Below, one piece after another: positions 1-11,614 of a stretch of 64,000 bases of DNA (position 1 is its first letter; every line of letters begins with the position of its first letter). The notes below the pieces were generated by a model. The model was not told the origin of the DNA. It ran no database searches and worked only from the letters and a program-made list of their open reading frames with translations. Made by a program: the position numbers and the translations under genes. The stretch comes from Loxodes magnus. Lineage: Eukaryota > Ciliophora > Karyorelictea > Loxodida > Loxodidae. The DNA lies in contig CAMPDV010000042.1 of the NCBI GenBank assembly GCA_946699065.1, positions 434,001 to 498,000 on the forward strand, in the 5' to 3' direction.

Positions 1-2
1 TC

Positions 3-1926
3 TAAATAATTCAACTCATTAATTCTTTTAGTTTCATGCAATCCATCCAGTTAAGCTACTAGGATATAAGACCTAGCAACTTTTATTAAGTTAACTCTGA
101 AATTAAAATTTCTAATTTTGTGGAAAGTTAAGTTTTATAAGAGATTTCAGATTTGAACAAGGAGCAATACTTTATATATGAGACAGTTAACTATCAATCA
201 CCTGAAAAAAAACAGTTATATAGTATTAGAATTTTAGAATGAGAGAGCTAAGAAATAAATTAATATAAGTCAGATGTCTTTTCACTTGGTCTTTCTGTAC
301 TACAATTCCTTACCATGTTCAAAGTATAAAACTATGATTAAGATTAAGTTTCCGAATCTTTAATTGACATAAAAAATTAAAAATTGCAACTCTTATTGAA
401 AAAAATGCTTACTTTCGAGGCTTAATACAGACCTGACTTTTTAGAATTAAAGTAGTATGTTCAATCAAATTAAAACGACCTAGATAATTTATAACCAATG
501 AAGAAGGTAGAAACTCAAAGATAATAGTCAATGAAGAAAGTTGAAACTCAAAGATCATATAGCGTTTTTCAAGTCTCTGGAATTTAAAACCCTCATAGTC
601 CTAAAATAAATTAATAGTAACTAGAGAATTAATCTCAATGAGAAGTAGTATAGCACAGTTCAATCTAATAAACTGACTAAATAAGTTCTATCAAAAATCC
701 TAGATAAAGAGCTTAAACATTAGCATAATTTGACTAAAATAATCCAATTCAAATAAATTTGCTAAATTTAAAAGAAGGAAAATTGTTTTTGGATTGCATC
801 TTTAGAAATAAAAATTTCATTTAGTTCAAATATTTATCTTAGAGAGTTTATGTAAAGCATCTTAGAAATTCACTTAATAATGCTAAAAATGAAAATCAAT
901 TCCATAATAACTAAAACCTTTGCTTGCAATTTACCAGAAATACTACTTAAGAGTTAAGATCATTATGTAGATAAAACGTACATAGTTAGTTGTTTTAAGG
1001 CTTACTAAAAAATGTTGATAGTCAAACCTTTGATTTGATGGCATAAGATTATGTATCTGATTGTTAAATCCTAAAGCAAGCTTTGAATTACGAATAGTAA
1101 GATGTTCTAGAAATTCTGGAAAATCTGCAAATTATAATTTCGAATCAAGCTAAAAAGACAGAACTAGATGAATTCTATCTAAAAGTTATAAGCAATTACT
1201 CTGACTTTATGAAGATAACGAATAAATTAGCGTAAATTAACAATTAGCAAGATAAAGCTAAGACTGTAAACAACTTCATTCAGGAATATTTTGAAAATAA
1301 TAAGCAAGAATAGGCATAAACTTTCGCTAAGAAAACCTTTGATATGAAAGACAAGCAAATATGATAGATCAAATTGAATGCGCTAGCAAAAAAATAGCAA
1401 TGAAATGTAATTTAAAAAGAGATGCTAAGTAAATCTAAAATAGTCAAAAAATTAACACCTGATGCTTTTGTAGAAATAGCGCTTAAATATGATTAGAAAG
1501 ATTTAGCAATTTAATGGTCTATGCAATACCTAAAAAACAGCGATTAAACCATTTACTTGCTAGATTATCTAGAGTAAATTTTAATACAGTAAAACAAGAG
1601 AAGCTTTAGAGCTTGCTATCAAAAATAACAGAAAAAGAATATTCGAAGAAATTGTTGAAGGAAAGAGAAAAAAAATTCAGTAAGACTTAACTCAGAAACA
1701 TTTTACAAGAGTTACCAATACCCAAAAAATGGAACTTTTAGATTTAAAGATATTTCTATAAAAATCTTCATCAATACTTCCCTTTATTAAAAAGCTAAAC
1801 AAACCACCTATTTACATAATAGATAATATCCTAAATCCTTTCAATATACAGAAATAATTCAGGCTATGTATTATAATAAATATATTTCACTACAAAGTTT
1901 TTCCCGCCATTACTCCCCCATTTTGA
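3..1926 (+). CDS. Pseudokinase with long C-terminal helical region (5' partial)
   Basis: The gene enters the window inside a protein-kinase domain. The catalytic loop reads YQDIRPSN, so the loop Asp is kept but His and Arg of HRD are lost and Lys is replaced by Arg. The DFG position reads NFV, which removes the Mg-binding Asp. Later landmarks are intact: SPE for APE, SDVFSLG for subdomain IX, and a final RPDF. A long Lys/Gln/Asn-rich helical tail follows, with a directly repeated in-frame segment MKKVETQR near 498-557. A 16-nt intron (1574-1589) restores the frame into a coding-like C terminus that stops at TGA 1924. TGA is read as Trp several times. It is probably a catalytically dead scaffold; the family is not recognised. 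Confidence 0.7.
1574..1589 (+). other. 16-nt intron in the pseudokinase gene
   Basis: GTAAATTTTAATACAG has GT/AG ends. Removing it joins two coding-like frames (LLDYLD then KTREALELAIKNNRK). Without removal the continuing frame is less protein-like, so this intron rests on composition, not on homology. Confidence 0.6.
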
Positions 1927-2385
1927 TATAAAATAAGTAAACATCAAAAAGCTTAATAGATAATATAAGATATTAATTCTATCTTTGCTCAGACAAACGT
2001 ATACTTTTTATTTAATTATATTTATTTAATGTATTAAGCCAAGATTACCTATATTGAATGCTAAAGTTTTATATACTAAATGGTTTAAAGCACTTGTTAT
2101 TTTTGGCTATCTTTAGTATCATAAATAGTTGAAATTAAATAAAAAATTTTAAATTTATTTTCAACTTTTAACAACTATGCAGCCTAAATTTTTAATTCCT
2201 AATAAATCTTCCTTTTTCCAATCTTTGTACTAAGAGTAAAAGAAAGAGTCTCTAAAATTATATCTTAAAGTGCTAAAGCATTAATTATTTTTGACTATAG
2301 TAATACTTGGAGTATAATAATGTATTAAATTGCTTTAATTTGAATAGTAGTTTATTAATAGATAATTAAAAGCCTTATTTAAATA
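1927..2385. other. Intergenic spacer
   Basis: AT-rich spacer between two + strand genes. It should hold the pseudokinase 3' end and the promoter of the MAM33-like gene. I see no repeat or RNA gene. Confidence 0.6.
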
Positions 2386-3255
2386 ATGCTGAACTTCTCT
2401 TCTTAACTTATTAGATTGTCTAAATATCAATCCATCAAACCACTCTAATATTTCTATGCTAGAAGTATTAAAAATAAAAATCCTGACGTAACTTCTATTT
2501 TAGTTTGGTCCTTAAACAAGTAACTTTAGTATGAGTAAAGAAAATACCATCCTGATGAAGAAATAGATAAGTTTATATAAGATAATCAACTTGAGGTTAT
2601 AGAAGATAAATACGATACCTATGTAATTAAGATGAAAAAGCCAATTATAAGTTAAAATAAATCTTTTCACATTAGGTTTTGCGCCAAAACACCAGATAAT
2701 GAGGAGAAGGAATAGTAGCAAAGTCCTACTTATATGGAATTTTTAATAGCTATAGTTGATAACTCAAATAACTCAGCATTAGTATATGACTGTTCATCTT
2801 TAGACACTGAGATATAAATTAATAAAGTAGCATTCGCATCAAATTATACTGAATTTTAAGAAGACTACAGAAAAACCGAAAGAGAACTATTCTAAGGCCC
2901 ACAATTTAGTTCTCTTGAAGATTCGCTTTAAAAAACTTTATTAGATTATTTAAAAGAGCATGGAGTTAATGAATACTTAATTATGTTTATAGAAAGCTAT
3001 TCAATGGAAAAAGAATAGAGATTATTCATGAATTGGATAAAGTTTTGTAGTGCATGTGCAACCATTTCTTCCTAACAAAGTAATTTAATTTAAAAATTAA
3101 TTTTCCATTTACAATAAATTTATCTATTACCTTAGAATTTGTATTATACTTTAAGCATTAAGGACTATTTCTATAGTTAATATCAAAGAAATCAGAACTA
3201 GTTATTCGTATTCCTGTTTTCTCTTTTAATCTTCAGTTTACTATTTTTGATTTGA
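2386..3255 (+). CDS. MAM33/p32 (C1QBP) family mitochondrial protein
   Basis: The protein begins with a basic, hydroxylated, acid-free stretch typical of a mitochondrial presequence. The family core follows: EEIDKFIQDNQLEVIEDK near residues 60-80, then ALVYDCSSLD, and the signature C-terminal helix LEDSLQKTLLDYLKEHGVNE near residue 175. Members form acidic doughnut trimers in the matrix and assist mitochondrial gene expression. Clear homology ends near 3060, but the frame stays free of TGA to 3253, adding about 65 residues that finish in a hydrophobic run. That tail is atypical and may be intronic, read-through or a genuine extension. The ATG at 2386 is the first in frame before the presequence-like segment. 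Confidence 0.8.
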
Positions 3256-3940
3256 TAAGATAATTTGAAAGATAAAATTACTTTTATATTTTTCAGATTT
3301 AAAGTTCCATTAAGGAGATTTAGCTTGCTTTGTGAAAAAATCATTCTTCATATACTATGAAACCTAATTTATCTATCTTTCAATTTTTTTAGTTTTAATA
3401 CTCCTACTTTTATTATATCTTTTATAGTTTTTAAAGAAAATAAGGAAATATTTTATAATTCTTAACTAGATCTAATTAATGAAAGAGAATCTGAAATAAG
3501 CGTAGCATCTATTAAATATGTAGCCATATAAGTAGATTATAATGATAAAAATTAATTTATTATAAAGAAAATAAATAATAAAAAGTGGAATCATATAACT
3601 AACACACAGTAAATCTCTCTATAATTATTTTAGGAATATTAAAATCATTTTAATTTCCTAGAGTCTTAAAACATTATTCTATGTGTTTTTCTAAGAAGAT
3701 AACATATAACTTGAAAAAGCCTAAAGTCGTATTAAAGTTATATTGAACTAGCAGCCTTCTTTCATTTTTAATTTATCTCTAGATAAAGAAATTATAGATA
3801 GAATGATAAATTAGTGTATTAAGATGCAAAATTAAATAAAAGTTAATTAATTTAAGGATTCTAAATTCATATCATATACATAAACTCACTATCTAAATCT
3901 TCTGAAATTGTATTTATTAAAGCCTTTTCTTAGAAATTGA
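3256..3940 (+). CDS. Possible coding region after the MAM33-like gene, function unknown
   Basis: In the same frame as the MAM33-like gene and beyond its TGA there is a coding-like stretch, first hydrophobic, then charged (for example NERESEISVASIKY near 3480). A 16-nt GT/AG intron at 3683-3698 would carry it into LEKAQSRIKVILNQQ and on to a TGA at 3938. No in-frame ATG lies between 3256 and the charged part. So either it belongs to the upstream gene with the TGA at 3253 read as Trp, or its start lies in an exon I cannot place. Its 3' end would overlap the opposite-strand phospholipase B-like gene by about 70 nt. No family is recognised. Confidence 0.3.
3683..3698 (+). other. Candidate 16-nt intron
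   Basis: GTGTTTTTCTAAGAAG has GT/AG ends and the same length as other introns here. Its removal joins two open, coding-like frames. Support is compositional only. Confidence 0.35.
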
Positions 3941-5603
3941 ATTCGTTTCATTCAAAATTAAATTTTTCTGCTTGACCGTAGTGAGCAACATCAGGGAAAT
4001 CATTTCAACTAAAGGGCTTGTGATTCTAATATGTTGGTCCGCTAATTGCTAGAAAATTTAGATTATTTAACATTTCAATATTGCCAACTTTTGAATCCGT
4101 TCCGCCATAAAGATAAAGATAGGATAAATTTTCACTTAAATCGTATCTAGCTGAAATTGCATCTCAAGGATGAGAAACATTAACCATTTGTGGAACTTTT
4201 CAAGTATTAAGTTACATAAATCACTAAATATCCTATAAAGAATGTATGCTCTCTTGATATTCTCTAAATATTCTAGCTCTTGAATCTTAATTATAATCGT
4301 AAAAGAATCTTATTTAATCCTTATAAACCTAATATCCTGCCTTTTAAGAGGTTATTTTAAATGTTGGAAAATTATAGCTGCCTCAATATTCATATTTTTC
4401 TAGATATGGTATCGCATTTTCATAATAGCTACTTCCAGGTATTTACTCCAGCACTAAAAAACTAAAGTTTTATTTTTTTAAGACAGTTTCCAAATTTATA
4501 ACCATTCATTATGAACTATAAGATCCTGGTAAGATAAATTCCATTCAATTAACTCATTCCTATACATTTGACGCAAGTGCATTTGCTGTCATTATTCTAA
4601 AGAAGTTCATTATACTTTAGTCAGGATCAAGAAAATACTCCTTATACAAAAATGTGTCATATACTTCTAAAGAAGTTTCTGTTATCATTAGTTTAGAGCC
4701 AAAATTCTTTTTGATTATATATCATTCATCTGTACTCGATATACAGCCAGGATAACTTGACATCGTAATCTACATTAAACTAGGGAAGTTATATATCTTT
4801 AAAATTCGATTCATTTCAGAATAATGTTCTCAAGTTGTATGTCCTATTAATAAATCCTTCATTATCTTTTCCTTTTTATTATACTAATAAATAGGTTTTA
4901 TCAATACACTGCATCTTTGTCTATATATACTATTTTTTCTCCACTATATAAGGCCATCCTTTTTAATATGTTCCAAAAGATTGGCAAAATAAGTTTTAGA
5001 ACCACTATCTCCATCAAAATTTTTAAATCTCTTTCTAACTTTTCATCCAAAAGCCAGTTCAGAAGTAACTCCATCATCATTTATAAAAAATAGAGTTTCC
5101 ATCGTAATCTTTTTAATATCTAAACTATAATACTTTGAGTTTCTATATCCCTTCAACATTCCCTCTAGTTAATTATAAAATAAGACTACTTTCTACCAAA
5201 ACTTAAACTCATCTTTATTTGAAAGTAAATCTAATTTCTTTTCCATATTCTTAATTCTATTCACTTGAATCTGGAGGTAATCGTTCAAAATATCAAATTC
5301 ATCTTTCTTAAAGGAAAACAAATTTTTTACTCAAGAGCTTATTTAAAAAGCTGTTAAATATCCTTCAAGATAACCTGCATAATATAACTAGTCTTTTAAT
5401 GAGTATTAAGGATTTGTTTCTACGTAAATTTAATCCCATCCTATTTTTTGCATATCATCAGAGTATTCAGCATAAGCAATAAACTAACTTTTCTTATAAT
5501 TAAAAATTTCAATCTTAGAATCAATAACGAGGACACTTAAAATCTACTTAGCAGTAGTTTCTAGTATCAAAAAGCAAAGGATTATAATTAAAGCACTACT
5601 CAT
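3867..5603 (-). CDS. Phospholipase B-like protein (PLBD family)
   Basis: This is a 578-residue secreted or lysosomal hydrolase of the N-terminal-nucleophile type. It starts with a signal peptide (MSSALIIILCFLILETTA) and shows the family blocks in order: WDQIYVETNP and AGYLEGYLTAF near residues 45-75, CSVLIKP with the conserved Cys at residue 231, then GHTTWEHYSEMNRILK, TDEWY, and near the C terminus LAISGPTYQNHKPFSW and FNFEWNEF. The Cys is the residue freed by self-cleavage in characterised homologues. Length fits the family (about 550-590). About a dozen in-frame TGAs fall at Trp, including the conserved TTW and FSW. The stop is TGA at 3867-3869. Confidence 0.92.
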
Positions 5604-6159
5604 CTTTACTTTATATATAAGTGCCTTTAAATACTATCTTTATTCTTAGAAATAAAACTACAAAAATGAGTCAAAATTAATAATCTATAACTATGCTCGT
5701 TTTATATTCAAATGGTACTTAGAAATATATTTTTCTTTAAAATGCTCTCAATATGAATTCATATTTATAGAGGGTTTTATTATTTAAATATCTTTATATA
5801 CTTACTCTTTATTTAGGATAGCTTGTATCTGTTGCTTAATTTCGTTAAGTGAAAGCTATAAAATAAGATTTTGCTTATCTTTGCTAAGTATATTTTATGC
5901 CTTTGGCTTTGCTTTTATATTTGTGATTCTTGTATCCTTCTTAATTTAAAACTTGATTGATATTTAATCTTAGTCTTATTGTAAAAATTTAGCATAAATA
6001 AGTGAGATAGTTCTAAATTAAACCTCAGAGAGAAAAGCATATAGATATATGGTTTTTGTGATGGGTTTAGAGAGTAGATATAAAGGAAGATAGTGAGTTT
6101 AAATTTAAAGAGTTTTCGATCTTTTTCTTAAATTTAAATATTAAAGCTATTAACTAAAA
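5604..6159. other. Intergenic spacer between divergent genes
   Basis: This spacer separates the starts of the minus-strand PLBD gene and the plus-strand armadillo gene, so it should hold both promoters. It is AT-rich with no clear motif, repeat or ORF. Confidence 0.5.
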
Positions 6160-9100
6160 ATGGGAAATGTTGGCGATATCTTTAGTAGCAATGAACAAAA
6201 AACTGAAGAAACCACTAAAGAGGGCGAAGAAAATAATGAAGAAAAAAAAGGCGAAGATTAAGCTTAAGGTTAAGAAGAGGATTCAGAAGATTCTGATGAA
6301 AATAAGGTATCAAATACAGAGTTAATCAAAAAGATCTAAGAAGAAAAATAAAGCACTTGAATCTTTAAAGATGATTAATTAGTTCAAATTTTAGTAAAAA
6401 ACTTAAAGGAATAACAAGAAAAAAGGGAAAATGGAGAAATGTAGAATTTAGAATATATTGCAATATAAAACTTGTTACAAAAAAAGATTTTAGAAAAACT
6501 AAATGAAATAACTGAAGAAAATTAGGCTTAATATCATGTATAAAGATTTGAAAAAGAACGAGCATCAATGTTCATTATAGCTAATGAACTTCGCTCTATA
6601 AAAGTGGTAAATGAAGAGGAAACAAGTGCAAATTTAATTGAAATATGCAGGATCTGCTTGCTAAAGAGTGAAATTTTAAACAAACGTTTTGTTGATGCTG
6701 GAGGTCATATAATGATTGTCTAAAATGTTCTTAGTCGAAGTTAAAAAATATAGTAGGCAAGTTCGATTTGCTTAGCAATTTTGAGTGAAAGAAAAGAAAA
6801 TATGAAAGATCTAGAAAATGCTTAGATAATTCCAACCTTATTAATATCAACAATGGACGACAACTTGAATATAAAATACTGAGCTATATTTACGATATTT
6901 AACTTTAGTGAAGCTAGTGAAATTTATAAAAAGCAGATTGTTGATAAGGAGCTAATTTCTCCTTTGATTAAAATAATAATTACTAACACTAATCTCATGA
7001 ACTAATTTAAATAAGCTTAGTAAAAAATAGAAAGTATAGCTGATGTTTTTGTGAAGAATGCAGAGCAAACTAAATGTGATATTCTAAAGAAAAGAGTCGA
7101 ATCTTCGGCTAAACTTATTTTAAAAACCCTTGATGCTTTGATATCTCTGGCAGTATTAAATGAAGTCCCTTCTTAAATAGATTCTTATGGAGGGCTTCCT
7201 TTTATAGTAGACTTGCTAAATCATCACGATGTAGATATTTAGAAAAAAATATTGAAGTTATTGGCAATTGTAGTATGTACTCCATATATTTGTGTGAAAG
7301 TAGGCAAGCATGAAACTATTAAGCAAATAATAGAAATATCAAATAATAAAGAAAATCCAGAATTAAGTTTAAGCGCTAACTAGGCTCTAATGTAGCTTTG
7401 CTTAGATGCTAGCAATATTCGGTTTATTGAATAATAAGGAGCGCTATAAAATGTGCTATCATTAACTAAAATTTCGCTAGATGACAATTAAGAAAAGGCA
7501 AAAGAAGTTATAAGTTCATTATAAATGTTTTGCCGTTAAGCACCTTATCTAAAGCTTCAAAATATTTACATGCAGATTGTTACTCCTTTACTAACTCTAG
7601 TATAGTTTGATCAACACGATATTACTAATAAAACCCTCAGAGCGCTTGCAGATTTAAGTTTGAGACAAGATTGTATAAAAAAGATAGTGGAAGAAAATGG
7701 GCATCAAATTTTATATGAGAAAATCAAAAATATGAAGGTAAATGAAGAATAAGGAGAAGAAGAGAAAATGTATGCCGTAAGGGCTCTTACAAACCTTTTT
7801 ATCTTAAATGAAAACGTAGCTGTCATTAGCCAGAATTAAAGCATAGTCGATTTCATCATTGATTTGTAGCATTTTACTGGAAATAATCCAAAAGTTAATT
7901 TTAGTATCATTAATGATACTAAGCTATGCCTTAGTCTTTTAAATTAAAATTGTAATTGTTTATTTAGAAATTTAGGCCCCTTTAAAGCAGAGGTTCTACT
8001 ATCTAATGCAAATGCTATCTTATGATTTTGATCAATATCCAGATATCATATGCAAAGCAGGTGCAGCTTTGTCTAATATGGCAACTTGCTACAGATCTTC
8101 TCTCAAGAAATTTAATTTTACTAACTTTCTTATCAAAATGATAAATTCAAGTCATCCTAGCATTGTTAGAGAAGGATGCAGAGGTTTATTTGCCATTTGC
8201 TCACGACCAAATGATTTAAAGCTTTGGTTTAAATTTGAGGGAAATAAAAAGAGTATGGATTCTGCAACCAATCAACAAATTATTGAGCATGGATGTGTTA
8301 AAAAGCTTCCATAAAAGAAAGGCTTATATAAAAACTGGGGGGCATGATTCGCTTACGAAGATGTATTAGAGCTGACTGAAATAATTACTTTTCCTAAAGA
8401 AGATTTTTAATGAACTATAAGCTTTTGGACTGTATTTCCCTTACCATAATATAAAAATAAAGCAAGCTAAACTAACATATGAAGTTATCATACTCTTATT
8501 CAAAATTCATATGGTTTAGGTGGTTGGGTTGTTGTTTAAAATGATCATGAAACTTTAGGCTTATTCGATGAAGAGACAGGATTATTTGTAGCATGCGAAA
8601 AAAAATTATCAGCTCTCAAAAATGGATGAAACCATATTTTGCTTACATATCATAGAAAAATAAGAGAAAAAGGAGAAAAAAAAGAAAAAGGAGTTGTAAA
8701 GTTCTGATTCAATGGAAATGAAGAAGGGAAAAGAGCAGTTACTTTAAACTCTAACATAAAGTACATAGGGAACAATAAATAAGGAGATGAACCATTTGGA
8801 GTAATTTGTGATTTAAGGATTTATCCATTTGCCATTCCAGATCAAGCTTAGATTAATAAAATAAATTAAATGAAACTTAATAAATAGGATTGCGAATCTC
8901 AAGATGATTTCAAATGGGTGGGTGAGATCTTTAAATACAACGATGATATATTATAAGGGATGCCTGATTGAATTTGGGAAACAATTAATTCTCAAGGAGG
9001 CATAAACGATTTATTATAAGCCTTAAGAAAGGTTTCAAATGATGATACGATCATAAGCATTCTTAAATGTCTAGGGCTTTTAGCTACTAAACGTATAATT

Positions 9101-9229
9101 TTTATTATAGATTCAATAAGAATTGCAATAATTCGTTCTGGAGTGATAGAAGTTTTAAGAAATATAATTAACAATGATAATAAGCAAATTTAGATAGAGG
9201 CTAGTAAAGCATTACTCAACTTATATTGA
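6160..9229 (+). CDS. Armadillo-repeat protein with concanavalin A/LamG-like domain
   Basis: The product is 1017 residues, with one 16-nt intron at 7952-7967. The N terminus MGNVGDIFSS has a Gly at position 2 and could be myristoylated; an acidic low-complexity stretch follows. Most of the first 680 residues are helical ARM-type repeats (for example LLNHHDVDIQKKILKLLAIV). Near residues 740-900 a beta-rich segment with TISFWTVFPL and WNHILLTYHRK resembles the LamG/concanavalin A fold. A second short helical block ends at LLNLY and TGA 9227. The intron is needed to join SLLNQN to MQMLSYDFDQYPDI. Ciliates have many large ARM/lectin-fold proteins without assigned roles; a scaffold function is a guess. 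Confidence 0.8.
7952..7967 (+). other. 16-nt intron in the armadillo gene
   Basis: GTAATTGTTTATTTAG has GT/AG ends. It shifts the reading frame exactly from the upstream 600-codon frame to the open frame that starts before 8006, which continues coherently for 400 codons. Confidence 0.8.
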
Positions 9230-9531
9230 GAGAAACTTATACTTTATTTTCAAAATTATTAGATCAATATTATTCACTATCCTCTCTACCTGAAATATTA
9301 TTAATTGCTTTAATATTCTTTAATACAATCTAAAATATAATAAAACTTAATATTTTCTCTTATCAATTACTAGGAATATTTTAGAATATAAAGGCTTGGT
9401 CTTCAAATTTTATAAAATATAAATTTAGTAACTAAAACATTGATATTTAAAAAATGAGATTTAAATGAAAAAGAAAGGGAAGCACAATTAAAAAATAAAT
9501 TCATTTACGCTGTGATCTTTATTAAGCATTC
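9230..9531. other. Intergenic spacer between convergent genes
   Basis: AT-rich spacer between the 3' ends of the armadillo gene and the small minus-strand gene. Nothing recognisable is seen. Confidence 0.5.
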
Positions 9532-9765
9532 TCAATTTAGAGATTTCTATTTAAGATCTATTTCTATTTCTTCCTTTTTCTGAAGATTTATTTCTTCTCT
9601 GTTTAATCCATAAAGCAGATTTTCAAACTTTGTCGGCTTGTTTCAGTCTTCGCTTCATTAATCTATATCCACCTTTAAGTCAAACTGCCTTTCTGAGTGC
9701 TAATCAAATTCATAAAAATCATCATCATGACGAAATGTTCTAACCTTTTCGCGCACTTGACTCAT
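9532..9765 (-). CDS. Small acidic protein, unknown
   Basis: This is a 77-residue, highly charged protein with DDDFYEFD near residue 14 and the Trp-rich acidic segment DQWSEDWNKP near residue 35, followed by a Lys/Glu helix. Two of its Trp codons are TGA. The pattern of two acidic aromatic patches plus a C-terminal helix is vaguely like the proteasome-lid protein DSS1/SEM1, but the spacing and acidity do not fit well, so I do not assign it. It has a clean ATG and a TGA stop. TTTTCCC lies 46 nt upstream at 9812, a motif seen in other spacers. Confidence 0.55.
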
Positions 9766-10130
9766 TTTTAAACTTTAAACTTTTAAATTTTAAACAAAGA
9801 AATAAATCTAATTTTCCCTTTTTCAGCCTTAAACTAAAAGGCCAATAAAAAATATGATTGTAAACTTTTAATAACTTTATGCATATAAAATGTTTAGGAA
9901 AAGCTAGATCTTTTATATAACATTTGGTTAATTTTCTGCTTATTAAATTAAACTTTACTAACTTTATAGACTTTATCGACTTTCTTCTATTTTGATTATC
10001 GTTTAAAAAAATTAAATTATCTTAATAGTTTATATTAAACAATAGAAAACATTTCCCTTTTTACTTTATAACTAGTCTTTACAATTTTAAAGCAAACGAC
10101 AAATAATAAAAACAAATAAGATGGAAAAGT
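9766..10130. other. Intergenic spacer
   Basis: AT-rich spacer between two minus-strand genes. It contains TTTTCCC at 9812 and TTTCCC at 10052, a short word that recurs in spacers of this window. Confidence 0.5.
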
Positions 10131-11513
10131 TCAGTTCAGCATTTCAATTTCTTGATCTTCTTCCTAATTTTTATTTAGTTGCTCCTCATCCTTCATTTTT
10201 AGCTCGTTTTGATCTTAAATAAGAAGAGAACTTCCTCTTGCTCCAGAAGCAGATATTCATACAAAATTTTCATTTTGCGTTAAACTTTTAAGCTCAAAAG
10301 CGTTTCCATAATCTTAGCCATCTAAAATGAAATGAATTTCTTTGTTTTTTATTTGTATCTCTACAGTACCTTAAACTTATACTTAGTGTCCATATTATGT
10401 TCTAATGTCATTATGCTCTTTTTTTGATTCATAATTATAAAAGCTCCATCCATGAGGTGTTTCTGAGAAAGCTTTACTTGTAATTCAGTTCTATCTTGAT
10501 AACCCAATTACAAAATAGATACTGTTCAATATTTAAAATTTTAGAGTTTGATAACTAACTTTATTGAGATCTATTGGAATATTTAAATATGCATTTCTAT
10601 AGATTCTATCCTAGAACGTAGCTTGCTTTCCATTGTTTGAAATAACTACTGTTTAATGCGAACTTTAAGGGTCGAATTAAAATTAGCTTCAGTCATAGTG
10701 TATAGGAATTTAGTCTTAGCTTATTTCTTATTGAAGCAGTTTCTGTGGTTTTAAATCGGTAATAAGCTACTGATAAGTTGATTAAGTATTTCAAAGAGAA
10801 AGCTTTTAAATTTAAGAGCTCATATCAGTCTATGCATTAATTTGTTTACTAAGTTAAGTTTGCATCTAATGTATTACCATATATAGTATCTAAATCTGAT
10901 TTTGAAAAGCTTCGTTTTATTACAAATTTTATTGAAGATCGTTTATTATCTGTTGCTACTTCAAGTTCTCGTTTTTAAGCATTTATATCTAGTTTTCTAA
11001 ATCTTGACAATCCAATAATTTCAGTTGCTTTATGTAATCCTTAAGAGATACAATACAATCATGTGTTTGATTGATATTGAAGTATTATTCGCATCTATTG
11101 CATAACTAAGTCTGTACAGCACATTACTTTTTATGTTCTTCATAGTCTTTTCTCTGTATTCATTAATCACATCCCTAATTAGAGCATCTCATTTTATAAA
11201 ATTCGCATAATTAATTTTCATGTTTCTCTAATTTCTCTAAATTCAAAACTGCTCCACAATCTTAATTTCTACACTTCACCTGCAACTATCCTATCATTTA
11301 CATTAATATTCTCCCGCACTTTCTTGTAACAAACTAATTCTTCCTACAATGAGGACAATTTGGAGATTTCTTTTTTCATAATTCAGCGCAGTATGAGCAA
11401 TAAGGTGTGGTACATTAGGTACATTCAACAGGATCTTCTAAAACATCTTAGCAAATTTCGCATATATAGTACTTATCAATTTCCTGCGCGAATATATCAG
11501 TTTAATAACCCAT
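10131..11513 (-). CDS. RING/TRAF-type zinc-finger protein with coiled coil
   Basis: The product is 460 residues and probably an E3 ubiquitin ligase. A C3HC4 RING finger occupies residues 18-56 (CEIC, CTQC, CSYC, CPHC). TRAF-type zinc fingers follow near 75-150 (CRNQDCG, HENQLCEFYKMRCS, HKKQCAVQ, CNRC). A Gln-rich coiled coil spans about 160-260. The C-terminal 180 residues are beta-rich (ISNNGKQATF, GWSFYNYES, IHFILDGQDYG, WISASGARG), which suggests a SPRY-like substrate-binding domain. RING-TRAF-coiled-coil proteins are abundant in ciliates. The stop is TGA 10131-10133; further upstream in-frame TGAs code Trp. Confidence 0.88.
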
Positions 11514-11614
11514 TATGATTATTATGTATAGAAATTATCCTTTTAGCTTTAAATTATAATTCTATTCATTGTATTTAAAATTAACTTAAACTACTAAAGC
11601 AAACATTTGATTTA

